A DNA stretch of 64,000 nt, taken from assembly GCA_954871525.1 (NCBI GenBank), contig OX940864.1, forward strand, positions 18,780,001-18,844,000. Reading direction: 5' to 3'. The notes beneath the pieces were generated by a model that made no database searches, had not been told where the DNA came from, and was given only the letters and a program-made list of their open reading frames with translations. Shown here one piece after another: positions 1-10,983 of this stretch (position 1 is its first letter; every line of letters begins with the position of its first letter). This DNA is from Parietaria judaica. Taxonomy: Eukaryota > Streptophyta > Magnoliopsida > Rosales > Urticaceae. The position numbers and the translations under genes are program-made.

Positions 1-420
1 ATGGTACGATACTCATACTACGATCTCAGCCCGCAGTAATGGCTCATTTTCTTCGATCACGGAAATAGTATGGCTAATCGGGTAGTAATTAGAGGTAAAA
101 TCAAAATCGGGAATTTGCAAATTAACCTCTTTTTTTTTTCCCTTTTTCGATAAACTATGTGGGTATTTTTAGTTTCTCTTTAAAAAATATAAATTGAGTC
201 TTTTGTTTCTCTTTAAAAAAATATTATTTATCAACAGATAATTTCTCTATATATCTATACAGATATTTAATTTATACGATATATATATATATATATGGAT
301 ATATTTAAATAGATACTTTTTAGGGATATTTTTAGGGATATTTAAAATCGTGTAGAATTTTATAAGTGTTGAATTTATTCTTTAGTTTTTACGAGAAAGA
401 AAAAAGAAAAACCCTAACGG
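1..420. other. AT-rich upstream region of UBQ-a
   Basis: No gene is seen here. From about 188 onward the sequence is shared with about 44140-44350 and, more distantly, with the upstream regions of the five-domain genes at 21440 and 48500. Shared words include the run around TTGTTTCTCTTTAAAAA and TTATCAACAGATA. It therefore looks like the conserved promoter and leader of the ubiquitin-like family. AT-rich TATA-like stretches lie at about 250-300. Confidence 0.5.
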
Positions 421-530
421 CGTAAAGACGAAGATCCAGGAGCACAGCCTCATCTTCGCCGGAGAACCTCTTAAAGACGGCAACACCCTGAAGGAGCACT
501 CTGGACCGTGTAGTTTCGTCCCGTGAAGCT
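421..530 (+). pseudogene. Remnant of a lost first ubiquitin-like repeat of UBQ-a
   Basis: This matches the middle and end of repeat 1 of the five-domain gene at 21708 (words AAGACGAAGATCCAGGAG and GCCGGAGAACCTCT). The segment holding the start codon and the first strands is deleted, and the remaining frame is broken before the next repeat. The sister copy at 44352-44464 has a deletion in the same region, so the loss predates the duplication. It probably now acts only as 5' leader for the CDS at 531. Confidence 0.7.
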
Positions 531-1193
531 ATGAAAATCTTCGTTAAAACCCCGACCGGCGAGAAGGTCATGCTCAAAGTCGAGAAATCTGACACCGCCG
601 CCGTTGTGAAGGCCAAGATCAAGGACCGACTGAGGCTCAGATTCGCCGGAAAACAACTCGAGGGCGACCGTACTCTGGCGAGTTGCGGCATCAAAAAGGA
701 CAGTGTTCTCGACGTTAGGTACCTTCCTCGTGAAGCTATCCAGATCTTCGTCAAAAGCCTAACGGGCAAGAGGATCCCACTCGAGGTTGAGCATTCGGAC
801 ACTCTCTCTAACGTGAAGGCCAAGATCCAGGAAAGGTTTGAGATTCCCGCGGCCCAGCAGAGGCTCGTCTTCGCCGGAAAACAACTCTTGGGTGACGAGA
901 GCCTGGCGCATTACGGAATCAAGGAAGACGGCACTATCGAACTCGAGGTTCGTCCCCATGGATCTATTCAAATTTTCGTGAAGAGTGAGAGCGGAAAGAC
1001 GATCGATTTGGAGATGAAGAGCTCGGACAGGATCATGAACGTGAAGGCCACACTCGAGCGCATGGAAGGGAATCGTCAGGTCCTGCAGGCGCTCTTCTTG
1101 GCCGGGAATGAGCTCGAAGATCACCTCAAGTTGGCAGATTGCGGCCTTGTCAACGAGTCAACCCTTCACCTTGGCCGCCGTCCGCGTTGGTGA
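531..1193 (+). CDS. UBQ-a: three tandem ubiquitin-like domains, no Gly-Gly (copy 1)
   Basis: A 220-residue intronless protein made of three ubiquitin-like domains at about 1-69, 70-145 and 146-220. Each begins with a ubiquitin-like first strand ([30 protein letters not shown]). Domain 2 keeps [15 protein letters not shown], close to ubiquitin's IPPDQQRLIFAGKQL. Domain 1 lacks this loop ([12 protein letters not shown]). The junctions read LPREA and RPHGS, and the protein ends in RRPRW, so no diglycine is available for processing or conjugation. The chosen start is the ATG directly after the decayed upstream repeat, and it opens a full domain. A near copy is at 44465. It resembles divergent plant polyubiquitin-like genes. 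Whether it is expressed is unknown. Confidence 0.8.
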   Translation: MKIFVKTPTGEKVMLKVEKSDTAAVVKAKIKDRLRLRFAGKQLEGDRTLASCGIKKDSVLDVRYLPREAIQIFVKSLTGKRIPLEVEHSDTLSNVKAKIQERFEIPAAQQRLVFAGKQLLGDESLAHYGIKEDGTIELEVRPHGSIQIFVKSESGKTIDLEMKSSDRIMNVKATLERMEGNRQVLQALFLAGNELEDHLKLADCGLVNESTLHLGRRPRW

Positions 1194-2589
1194 CCGCACC
1201 TTACCACCGAGACAGTGACATTAATAGTGGTTTAAATTTGTTAATATTGCTGTAAAGTTACTATAATATATTTATTTTATCAAACGCCAAATGAATTTTT
1301 GTTAACCAGCAACAAGTGTTAAATAAACATTTATAAACAGCTTACCAAGCACACATGTTAGTTTTTAAATTAGTTCTTTTCACAAACTGAATCTAACAAT
1401 ATTTTTTTAAACAAAGCTATGCCAAATATACTAGACTCAAGTTTATGATTGATGGTTCTTAATCTCATTTTCAAGCTTTTATTTTTCTTTCTATATTACC
1501 TACCAGATAAAATTTATTGCCGACAAATATTCTTGAAAATAATAATAAAAACTGAATTGTGTGCTATAAAATAATAACGATAACATAAATATTCCAAGGA
1601 GTTGCCGATTTTCTGTCGATATTGTCGGTTTATTTTTGGTATCCGATTTTTTATTTTCCATCGAGATATGAACCAATTCTACCTTAAGACATAGGGAAGA
1701 CTGAACACTAATTCTTGGTTCAATGAGACCGACAAGCTTTGTCTTTGAAATAGGGCAAAGAGCATCAGATAGATGTACCAAAGCTTCTGCATTTAGTATT
1801 TTTGTATGAGATTCAAGAATTTAATGTTGAAATGTTGTATTATGCTGATTCTAATTATGTATTTAATAGGATTGTCAATTAGGCTTATAAGTTGACCACT
1901 ATATATTCTAATTATGTATATTTCTACTCTTCTCCAATATTCTTGTATTTCCCTAAAAAAAAAATAGCAGTTAATAATCGGGTCCACGTGGAGATTAATT
2001 AATTGCATCTCGTTAATTAGTCACTGAAGATATTTCGCCTTTTGTATGTGGTGTGTTTGTGGGATTGTTGGCTCTAGTTGGAATTAGTTCGACGTGTTTG
2101 TAGATAAAGATAAGAAATACGAGAGTAACTAAACGAAAAATTATAATTTATAAAGACTTTCACCCCTACTTGCTAAGTACAACCATAACAAAGAAAAGAT
2201 GTCACGCGGAAACGGGTGATGATGTCTATGATTAGGAGTACATCGATATGTCTACGATGATGTTTATGAGTAATCGTCGTCGTTGGATGGCTATTGGGAC
2301 GACATGGTGCTACACGTCGCTGTTATAGACCATTTTTTGCCAATCAGTTAATAGGTATAACCAAGGTTCAAATGCCGTTTTTGCTGATATATCGGTTTTC
2401 GTTCTCTATGGTATTTCCTAACACGCCGGTCTCGATCAATTTAAAGTTAGATATTTTAGGAATTTTTTTTTTGGGGTGTTGCTCATACATACAAATTGGT
2501 AAGTATTCAGTTTTGTTATTATTGGATTCTTGAATCGATAGAACATTTTAAATTTTTTTCTCTCTCTCTCTCTCATTAGGGTTTAGGAT
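1194..2589. other. Non-coding 3' flank of UBQ-a
   Basis: No gene is seen. To about 2333 it is duplicated at 45128-46826. After that it is single copy and AT-rich, with a short CT microsatellite at about 2561-2576. Minus-strand reading frames here have no recognisable domain and are not conserved in the sister block, so they are not annotated. Confidence 0.6.
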
Positions 2590-2706
2590 ATGGCCGGACC
2601 GTCGAAAGATCGTTCTCTGGAGGAACCGTCGACATGGGCAGTGGCGACTAGAATTGACCAAAACGTCTCGCCATCACCAAGTCCGTCAAGCGTCGCCTCG
2701 CCATAA
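2590..2706 (+). pseudogene. MLO-like N-terminal fragment
   Basis: The ATG opens a 38-residue frame beginning MAGPSKDRSLEEPSTWAVAT. The stretch RSLEE-(P/T)-TWAVA is the typical start of plant MLO seven-transmembrane proteins. After WAVAT the frame turns into unrelated serine/proline-rich sequence and stops, and no hydrophobic first transmembrane segment follows. A CT-rich leader precedes it. I read it as the first few codons of an MLO-like gene left behind by a rearrangement. The match is short, so the family call is tentative. The Athila element is inserted about 80 bp downstream. Confidence 0.4.
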
Positions 2707-2784
2707 CACCTTCCTACCAAACCGTTCAACCGTACTAGAATTGACAAAATATATCGGGTATGCGAGCGATATAATTGTGCATAT

Positions 2785-4141
2785 TGTTGGTTGCAAAACG
2801 TGTATGCAAATTTTACGCAAGTGCACGTGTCGACAAGTAATACAGTGTGCAAAGCACAAAGATCGATCCCACGGAGACTAAGTCAAATTACGTATTTAAT
2901 TACGAGTTACAAAAATATGAGACATCATGGAAAAATTCATTCAAAGCAATAATCATTCAAATTGTAAACTAAAAATAGTGTCCAAACTGTTAATTAACAA
3001 TAAAAAGGATAGAGAGACAAGAAATTTGATGATCAATAAGAGAAATCGGTTGGGCTTATGAATTACTTCGGGTTTGGTAAAATCAGCGATTGCTACAGAA
3101 ATGCTATAGCATTTCCCAAGTAATCCGAAAACGACAATTTCGTAGGTTCTTCCGAACTTCCGATTGAAAACCAAATGTAAGTTAATCCTTCATATTCCTA
3201 TGCAAGGATTAATTACGGGTTAAAATTGAATTCCAATTTCATGATCTACACGGAGAGTTATATATTCCTATATCCCTCTCAATCCTATGAACAAAATCCA
3301 AAGAATTAAACATGCATCAAGGTTGTATTTCCAATCCAATTCATATTTTCCAATAGAGATTAGATCTTAAACGCTATTAAGTCGAAACGAGAAATAGAGT
3401 TATATCAATTAAAACTCAACCATGAACAAGGAAAATACTAAATTCTATAGAAATCATTAATCAACCAAACCCTTAGTTCATCATTCACCCAACACTAGAA
3501 AATTAGTTCATACTTGAATAACAAAAATTAGAAGAGAAAAGTGGTTCAAGATACAACATCAAACCGACAATATGTTGAACAAAATAAACCCGGGTTGATG
3601 TGTTGATGTGCCTTGCTTCTTTCTTGATGATCCTCTTGCTTGCTGCCTTCTCTCTTCTTGTTTTCCTTCTTCTCTCTGCAGCTCGTCACTTCCTTGTCTC
3701 CCAAGCAGATCCTATTTTCTTCACTTGTTGGTGGCTGATTGGTTCTCAATGGCTGGTTGCTTTTCAGCCTTTGATCCTCAATTTCCTCCTAATCAAATGG
3801 CTGTAACTCTGCTGCCCAAAAGGAGACAAAAATAAATTAGGGCATGTTTCCTAATTTGGCTCATTTCCTTGGTAATTGGACCCAATTAATTAAGCCCAAT
3901 ATTGTCATGTTATTAATTAATGCCCAAGTGAGAAAACATGAAATAAACACATAAATTTGGTTCTTTTTGTTAATGTAAATCAATTTATGTGTTTATTTCA
4001 ATGTTACACAATTATGTTCAAGCATTTACGATTTTGGCCTAATTTGGACAATATTGTCAATTTTATGTCGATCTTTCGTTCAGGTTTTAATTATTAATTC
4101 CGTGAAAACAGCGTAATAACTCTATTTTCATAGAGTTATCA
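2785..4141 (-). repeat. 3' LTR of the Athila-type element
   Basis: About 1357 bp, a near copy of 9200-10594. It lacks a 36 bp segment present at about 10089-10124 of the other LTR. It starts TGTTGG and ends TTATCA on the plus strand. Because the element is on the minus strand, this is its 3' LTR. Confidence 0.92.
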
Positions 4142-4160
4142 CCCCCCCCCCCCCCCAAAC
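4142..4160 (-). other. Polypurine tract of the Athila-type element
   Basis: A run of 15 C followed by AAAC on the plus strand, directly against the 3' LTR edge. On the element's strand it reads GTTT followed by 15 G, the usual position and composition for the plus-strand primer. Confidence 0.8.
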
Positions 4161-6100
4161 TTAAGATTTTGATTGTCCTCAAGCAAAAGAGAATACAAAG
4201 ACACAAGAACACATTTAAATCTTGACCACCCAATGTTACCTTAATGCTCGAACCTCAAAAGATCACTAGTTGTTGATTACAACTCGAATTGAATGAATTC
4301 ATTTACGTTTTCTTCATTTATTTTCGATCTCATGTGTGTGCGCTTGAAAATCCAATATGCTATGAAAGTTCGTTGCCCTTAATCTACCTTCGGTTGACCT
4401 CGCATCTAGTTCCCCAAGATGAATGTGTAAATACCCCATAGGCCTACGCTTACTCGCTCTCTCCACTAATCAAGATAGACTAAGACATTTGAGGATTAAA
4501 AGACATTTTTCTCGCTGATTTCGACCCCCAAACTTTGATTAAGCTGCTGGTTTTTTTTTTCTCGAAGATAACAATGTATTGTACCACTCAAACTTGGTGC
4601 TTGGCTGCAACATGGGTGAGAATACAGCCGAGCCCTCCTAGGAGTAATTCAACACACAATTATCTTCTTTTGAACCCAATATTAGCACTCTTTTTAAAGG
4701 GATAAAGGTTCGATGAATGTCGGTCAAATTCGGTACTTGACCGTCAACATGTGTGGGAAGACGGCCAAGTCCTCCTAAAACCAAGCAACAACGAGATCCT
4801 TTACCCGATTTGAGTCACTTACATTGGTTTCAAAATTTTAATTTAATTTTTTTTTTTTTTTTTTTTTTGCAGCTTAACTTTAAGCATACTCCCCCCCCCA
4901 AACTTAAAATGAGCATTGTCCTCAATGTGTTCTACGGAGGGAGAGAACTGGAAGGTTCAAGCAAAACAACGAGAAGCTTTTATCGGGTCCCCATCTATCA
5001 TCTATCTTTTTATTTCGCCTCGAGAGCGAGCAATCGTAGGTTTTAGGGTGGTGAAATGGGAGGGACTAGAGCTAAGCGACCTATGGTTTCAAAAGGGCTC
5101 CGAAACAAACATATGGATATCTTCTCGCACTCTAGTCACTTCATGAAGAGCAATTGCTTAGATAAATGAAATTCAAACAACGAGCATAATCAACACATCG
5201 TATCCTTATTCGGCATCAGGCACTAAGCAACAACAAAATCCTAGGTCTAACGATAAGTGATGACTAATAAAAACTAACATAACGAAACACACATAAAACA
5301 TAATAAAATCCGAATTGAACTCAAGGAAGGGATTGGAAAAACTTCCCTAACATTGGTGGTGCGACGATCATCTGCGACGTTGAATCTTCCGGTGGCGGGC
5401 GCGGGATGCAGTTGCTGAGGGTGCTCTTGGGATCTTCCGTCTGGGGCAGCAGCGCGCGCGGGAACCGAGCTTGTCGTCGCTTCATTGTCGTCGCAGAGCC
5501 CAGACGAGAGCACTGCAACACCCTCCTATCTAAGATGGAAACGAATCCCATAGCAAGCAATCCCAGGTGGCTATGAACAACAAACCTAGCCCATGATGAA
5601 CAAAGCTTTCCCAGAGCTGCGATGACAATGAACCGAGAAGAACCCAATCTTTGATTCGCAGAACCCAGAAGATGAAGAAGGCGACCAAATTCACCGATTC
5701 GCGATTCCAAACCAGCGAGCCAGCCCAGATGACGATGAACAGTGATTCGCACCTGATGAGGTCAGAGGTTTTGATGCTTCGAGAGAGATTTAGGGCTTCG
5801 ATTTGGGATTTTGTGTTTCAGAGATGGAAGTGGGTTCCCAAACGACATGGGGTGGATAAACGACACCCATAAACAACTCTGGAGCTTGGAAACGACATGG
5901 GCTTTTCTCCATTTAATGAAACGTGCGTCTTGGTTTTTCTGATTTTTCTCTCTCCTGAAGCCCGATATCAGTGCAAAATGCAGTAGCATTTCTGTCGCAT
6001 TTTGGTCGTAAAACTGCACCTTATTGAAATAAATAATTTTTTATTTATTTATTTGGGCTGCCTCCCAACGAGCGCTTGATTTAAAGTCTTCAGCCTGACT
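4161..6100 (-). other. Non-coding 3' internal region of the Athila-type element
   Basis: About 1.9 kb lies between the integrase remnant and the 3' LTR. This is where intact Athila elements often carry an extra ORF. Open frames here (for example minus 5321-5752) show no zinc knuckle, enzyme motif or envelope-like membrane pattern, so I see no protein gene. A second, shorter C-run at about 4890-4898 precedes AAACTTAAAATGAG and resembles the main polypurine tract. It may be a duplicated or secondary tract. Confidence 0.5.
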
Positions 6101-6109
6101 TTCCCGTCT

Positions 6110-6505
6110 TCACGCATCTTGGAGCGGTATGGAGGTCTTGCCCCGATCGATCGGACCTCCTAAATATTCCTTGATTCGTTGGCCGTTCACTTTGAATTTT
6201 CTTCCCGATGCAATATCTTGTAACTCTACCGCACCATGAGAAAAAACCATAGAAACGAGGAACGGTCCCGACCAACGAGATTTCATCTTTCCGGGAAACA
6301 AATTTAGCCTTGATTTGAGCAACAAGACTTGTTGTCCCTTTTCAAACTCTCTTCTTTGACTTTTATTATCATGCCATTTCTTCACTTTTTCCTTGTAGAA
6401 CTTGGCATCATGGAAAAATTTCTTCTTTTGTTGTGAGTTTGGATCCGGGGGACGTAGACCTCTCTTCAAATAATTTGCGAAATCGGCGTACCATGGCGTT
6501 ATGGA
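6110..6505 (-). pseudogene. RNase H tail fused to integrase C-terminus (Athila pol remnant)
   Basis: This is in the same frame as the gag-protease ORF, directly after its TAA. It begins with a PWYADFANYL motif, which in Athila-type pol lies between RNase H and integrase, then QQKKKFFHD from the start of the integrase zinc region. It jumps straight to the integrase end (FYKEKVKKWHD, then LNLFPGKMKSRWSGPF, the GPY/F-type module). The integrase HHCC finger and DDE core are missing. Two deletions are implied, one removing reverse transcriptase upstream and one removing the integrase core. No independent start is evident. Confidence 0.75.
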
Positions 6506-9064
6506 TTAGATAGCAAAGAGCTTCTTATCCGAAAGTGCTTCCTCAAAGGATGGTTTCGGGGCCTTGAGATCTCGCTCTCCAAGTCCCAATGACTCATATT
6601 GGCACCCGAGTCTCTCTTGGTTCGGTTCGGAATCTACCCATGCAACTTGAGCTTTATTATCGTCACTTGTATCGTCGAGCCCGTCCGGTAATGCTTCGAG
6701 TCCGTTTCGGCTGAATCGCTTTTGAACGACTTTGGCCACCAACTCGTCCACGACTTCAATCGAAGAACACTCTTCAACTTCATCCGGAGATTTAAGAGCA
6801 TTTAAGACACTAAAAGTGATCTTCTCGTCATCTAACCTCATGGTTAATTTACCTTTTTGCACATCAATGAGAGTTCGGCCGGTTGCAAGGAACGGTCTCC
6901 CAAGAATAATCGGAACATCTTGATCGGCTTCCAAGTCCAATACAATAAAGTCGGCCGGAAATATGAATTTGCCAACCTTTACCAAGACATCCTCGATCTT
7001 TCCTTCCGGATAAGCTATAGAACGGTCGGCGAGTTGCAAAGTGACGGTAGTAGGTCGGGCATCGCCAATGCCTAACTTCTTGAACACCGAAGTAGGCATG
7101 AGATTTATGCTCGCGCCGAGATCACAAAGAGCACGCCCGAAGTAAGAGTTCCCAATAGCACACGGAATGGTGAAACTTCCCGGGTCCTTCAATTTCGGTG
7201 GAAGCTTGTTTCTAAACAGGGCGCTGCAATTCTCAGTTAACGCCACGGTGTCGAACTCTCCAAGCCTTCTTTTCTTAGACAAAATGTCTTTCAAGAATTT
7301 AGCATAGCTTGGCATTTGTTCCAAGGTTTCCACTAACGGGATGTTAATATGGAGCTGCTTAAGAACGTTCAAGAATTTACCGAATTGCTGCTCGTTTCTC
7401 TGTTTTTGGAGTCTCTGTGGAAAAGGCGGAGGACGATTTAGCATTTTTCTCATACCAGGGTCGTCAACAGAAGGAAATGCTGCAGAATTGCTGTTACATT
7501 TTGTTCCCAGAACTGGAGCTGATTTTTTACGAATTTCGCTCCTTTCGTTGATTTGACTTGGCGTTTCTTCCACTGAACCTTGGATTGAAGTGGGCTCTGC
7601 CTGTTTCTTAGCTTCTTGGGCTTTTGGGTCGAGCTCAACCTCTTTTCCATTCCTTAAAGTGAAGATGACATTGCATTGTTCTTTTCCGTCTCTCCTTGGA
7701 TCGTTGGTTTGAGACGGAAGAGATCCTTGCGGTCTATTGGAAAGAACGCTTGCAATCTGCCCTATTTGAGTTTCGAGCGTTCTTAGAGCCGCATCTTGGC
7801 TTTGTTGTTTGGCCTTGGTTTCTGCCATGAATTCCTTCATCAATGTCTCCAAGGAACTCGTTGGAACGTTTTGTTGCGGTTGAAAACCCGGAGGAACCAT
7901 TGGATTTGACCGTTGAAATTGGTTGCTAGAACTAGCTCCTTGTTGGTTCCACGGTTGGTTACCGAATTCTCTTCCCCCTTGGTTGTAGGAACCTTGTTGA
8001 AAGTTTTGATTTCTCCCCGCTTGGTGAAAGTTCCCGACATAGAAAACCGAGGCGGGATTGGATGGGCACTCTTCATAAACGTGAGGATTACCGCAATAGA
8101 CACAAGATACCTCGCGTGGCTCAAAGGTTTGTACCGCATTGACGCTCGGTTCCGGGTTGGTCATCTTGGTCAATTGATGAAGAATGGTGGACATTTGAGC
8201 TTGAAGCGTTGTAATGGCGTCAAGCTCTAATTTCCCGCCAACCTTCGGAGTGCTAAGTCTCGTAGTTGGCCATTGGCTATGATTTCTAGCCATTTTCTCC
8301 AGAATTTCCAGCCCTTCGTTGTAAGACTTCGTCATGAAGGCGCCTCCGGCCGTTGCATCCAAATTGGATCTCGTTGGAGCATTCAAACCATTGTAGAAAG
8401 TTTGCATTTGGATCCAATGTGGCAGCCCGTGATGAGGACATTGCCTAAGAAGCTCTTTGAACCTTTCCCAAACTTCATAAATAGACTCGTTATCTTCTTG
8501 GTGGAAAGAGGTGATTTCGTTGCGCAACTTGGACACTTTTGTTGGCGGAAAATACTTCATGAGAAACTTCTCCGCTAATTCATTCCACGTCCTCACCGAA
8601 CCCGGTTGCAAAGAGTTTAGCCATGATCTTGCACTATCCCGTAGCGAGTATGGAAAAAGCTTGATTCGCAAAGCTTCTTCGGACACGCCTTGAATTCGAA
8701 AGTTGTCGCTCACATCCATGAAGACCCGAAGATGAATATGAGGATCTTCGGTGGCTAATCCGCTAAATTGCCCCGCGGATTGCAACATTTGGAACATCAC
8801 CGGCTTGAGCTCAAAGTGAGCGGCATGGATGGTAGGCCGAATAATGCCCGGATTTAAGCCTTGAAGAACCGGGATCGCATAATCTTGCATTGGAAGGTCC
8901 AACTCATTAATGATAGGGGGCTGTTGTAAACCCCCGTTCCCACCGGCTCTTTCCTCGGCCATAACTAAATTCGGTTCGCTCTTTGAGGCTCGGATTTTAG
9001 CCAAGAGTGTTCGTTCTATCTCCGGATCAATAGGAAGCAATAAAGCTTTGTTTTTCTCCCGCAT
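6506..9064 (-). CDS. Athila-type gag-protease polyprotein
   Basis: The ATG at 9064 (minus) gives about 852 residues. The frame is open further upstream, but no earlier ATG is seen. The retrotransposon gag domain lies at about residues 110-240 (WNELAEKFLMKYFPP, FHQEDNESIYEVWERFKELL). A divergent zinc knuckle CVYCGNPHVYEEC is at about 318. A retroviral-type aspartic protease is at about 645-740, with active-site motif LCDLGASINLMP (a DLGAS variant usual in Athila) and a second strand ILGRPFLATGRTLIDV. The frame ends in KLFAI followed by TAA, then continues in frame into the pol remnant. The gag-protease ORF is intact, so it could still supply particle proteins. Confidence 0.88.
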   Translation of the reverse strand: MREKNKALLLPIDPEIERTLLAKIRASKSEPNLVMAEERAGGNGGLQQPPIINELDLPMQDYAIPVLQGLNPGIIRPTIHAAHFELKPVMFQMLQSAGQFSGLATEDPHIHLRVFMDVSDNFRIQGVSEEALRIKLFPYSLRDSARSWLNSLQPGSVRTWNELAEKFLMKYFPPTKVSKLRNEITSFHQEDNESIYEVWERFKELLRQCPHHGLPHWIQMQTFYNGLNAPTRSNLDATAGGAFMTKSYNEGLEILEKMARNHSQWPTTRLSTPKVGGKLELDAITTLQAQMSTILHQLTKMTNPEPSVNAVQTFEPREVSCVYCGNPHVYEECPSNPASVFYVGNFHQAGRNQNFQQGSYNQGGREFGNQPWNQQGASSSNQFQRSNPMVPPGFQPQQNVPTSSLETLMKEFMAETKAKQQSQDAALRTLETQIGQIASVLSNRPQGSLPSQTNDPRRDGKEQCNVIFTLRNGKEVELDPKAQEAKKQAEPTSIQGSVEETPSQINERSEIRKKSAPVLGTKCNSNSAAFPSVDDPGMRKMLNRPPPFPQRLQKQRNEQQFGKFLNVLKQLHINIPLVETLEQMPSYAKFLKDILSKKRRLGEFDTVALTENCSALFRNKLPPKLKDPGSFTIPCAIGNSYFGRALCDLGASINLMPTSVFKKLGIGDARPTTVTLQLADRSIAYPEGKIEDVLVKVGKFIFPADFIVLDLEADQDVPIILGRPFLATGRTLIDVQKGKLTMRLDDEKITFSVLNALKSPDEVEECSSIEVVDELVAKVVQKRFSRNGLEALPDGLDDTSDDNKAQVAWVDSEPNQERLGCQYESLGLGERDLKAPKPSFEEALSDKKLFAI

Positions 9065-9175
9065 ACAATTAGATTTATCCGCCTGAGAATAGAAACAAGA
9101 GAACACTTGTTAAGTACACAAATATGTAAAAACAAAATAAAAATAACTCATAAAAAATGTGTAAATTGAATTTTG

Positions 9176-9193
9176 TCCCCGGCAACGGCGCCA
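9176..9193 (-). other. Primer binding site (tRNA-Asp) of the Athila-type element
   Basis: On the plus strand the site reads TCCCCGGCAACGGCGCCA, which equals the 3' end of plant tRNA-Asp(GTC) with CCA. On the element's strand this is the complementary primer site, six bases inside the 5' LTR. Confidence 0.85.
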
Positions 9194-9199
9194 AAAACT

Positions 9200-10594
9200 T
9201 GTTGGTTGCAAAACGTGTATGCAAATTTTACGCAAGTGCACGTGTCGACAAGTAATACAGTGTGCAAAGCACAAAGATCGATCCCACGGAGACTAAGTCA
9301 AATTACGTGTTTAATTACGAGTTATAAAAATATGAGACATCATGGAAAAATTCATTCAAAGCAATAATCATTCAAATTCTAAACTAAAAATAGTGTCCAA
9401 ACTGTTAATTAACAATAAAAAGGACAGAGAGACAAGAAATTTGATGATCAATAAGAGAAATCGGTTGGGCTTATGAATTACTTCGGGTTTGGTAAAATCA
9501 GCAATTGCTACAGAAATGCTATAGCATTTCCCAAGTAATCCAAAAACGACAATTTCGTAGGTTCTTTCGAACTTCCGATTGAAAACCAAATGTAAGTTAA
9601 TCCTTCATATTCCTATGCAAGGATTAATTACGGGTTAAAATTGAATTCCAATTTCATGATCTACACGGAGAGTTATATATTCCTATATCCCTCTCAATCC
9701 TATGAACAAAATCCAAAGAATTAAACATGCATCAAGGTTGTATTTCCAATCCAATTCATATTTTCCAATAGAGATTAGATCTTAAACGCTATTAAGTCGA
9801 AACGAGAAATAGAGTTATATCAATTAAAACTCAACCATGAACAAGGAAAATACTAAATTCTATAGAAATCATTAATCAACCAAACCCTTAGTTCATCATT
9901 CACCCAATACTAGAAAATTAGTTCATACTTGAATAACAAAAATTAGAAGAGAAAAGTGGTTCAAGATACAACATCAAACCGACAATATGTTGAACAAAAT
10001 AAACCCGGGTTGATGTGTTGATGTGCCTTGCTTCTTCCTTGATGATCCTCTTGCTTGCTGCCTTCTCTCTTCTTGTTTTCCTTCTTCTCCAAGGCTGCAC
10101 AATCTCCTCTGCTTGTTAATCTCTCTCTCTGCAGCTCGTCACTTCCTTGTCTCCCAAGCAGATCCTATTTTCTTCACTTGTTGGTGGCTGATTGGTTCTC
10201 AATGGCTGGTTGCTTTTCAGCCTTTGATCCTCAATTTCCTCCCAATCCAATGGCTGTAACTCTGCTGCCCAAAAGGAGACAAAAATAAATTAGGGCATGT
10301 TTCCTAATTTGGCTCATTTCCTTGGTAATTGGGCCCAATTAATTAAGCCCAATATTGTCATGTTATTAATTAATGCCCAAGTGAGAAAACATGAAATAAA
10401 CACATAAATTTAGTTCTTTTTGTTAATGTAAATCAATTTATGTGTTTATTTCAATGTTACACAATTATGTTCAAGCATTTACGATTTTGGTCTAATTTGG
10501 ACAATATTGTCAATTTTATGTCGATCTTTCGTTCAGGTTTTAATTATTAATTCCGTGAAAACAGCGTAATAACTCTATTTTCATAGAGTTATCA
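9200..10594 (-). repeat. 5' LTR of the Athila-type element
   Basis: About 1395 bp, starting TGTTGG and ending TTATCA on the plus strand. It carries the 36 bp segment absent from the other LTR and otherwise differs only by scattered substitutions. Followed by the CATAT target duplication. Confidence 0.92.
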
Positions 10595-10599
10595 CATAT

Positions 10600-10970
10600 A
10601 TATACATGAAACGTGTGGTGTGGTTTTGTATCTAAATTTGTTGATTATGATTATTGTATGTAGAACTTTGAGTTTCCAGTTGTATGTTTGTTTTGTATGG
10701 ATGGATTAGTTATCATGGAACTCAATTGTGATTTAATGAATGGAATATGTGTTGTATTTTGTTGTTTTATTCTGGAATATAGTTTTTAATCATTTACAAG
10801 TGCAAATATATTTTCGCTTTAAATGGTATTTCGCACTAACATGTGGACAACACAATAAATCTTGATTATGCAATAGTTTTTCTCGCTTTGAAAAGATAAT
10901 TAAAATATTAAAATAAAATTACCAGACCATGATTAATTCGAGTACACAAAATTATATGTCGTCCCGGAAA
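10600..10970. other. AT-rich spacer, no gene seen
   Basis: Original host sequence to the right of the Athila insertion, continuous with the DNA before 2780. No domain or repeat was recognised. Confidence 0.5.
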
Positions 10971-10983
10971 GATACACGACAAT

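Larger units (their letters stand above)
188..2333. repeat. Segmental duplication block P, copy 1 (UBQ-a unit)
   Basis: This block is colinear with about 44140-46826. It covers the leader, the UBQ-a coding region, the 3' flank and about 1.1 kb of non-coding DNA. The copies share long exact stretches but differ by scattered substitutions and indels. One large gap falls near 2218, where this copy lacks about 450 bp present at 46220-46665. The divergence by eye is clearly higher than between the two 3.2 kb APY blocks, so this is an older duplication. Confidence 0.85.
2785..10594 (-). mobile_element. Athila-type Ty3/gypsy LTR retrotransposon, internally deleted
   Basis: A complete insertion on the minus strand. 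It is bounded by TGTTGG...TTATCA LTRs (2785-4141 and 9200-10594) and flanked by a perfect 5 bp target duplication CATAT (2780-2784 and 10595-10599). A primer binding site matching the tRNA-Asp(GTC) 3' end lies inside the right LTR, and a poly-purine tract (G-run on the minus strand) inside the left LTR. It encodes gag and protease, but reverse transcriptase, RNase H and the integrase core are missing. Only the integrase C-terminus remains. It is therefore non-autonomous. The LTRs are nearly identical apart from one 36 bp indel, which suggests a fairly recent insertion. Confidence 0.93.

Noticed and set aside
5274..5752. Envelope-like ORF in the Athila 3' region
   Set aside because: No signal peptide, membrane anchor or conserved residues; composition is that of non-coding element DNA.
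7341..8693. Plus-strand open frames opposite the Athila gag-protease gene
   Set aside because: They lie in antisense to a long ORF with clear gag and protease motifs and show no domains of their own.
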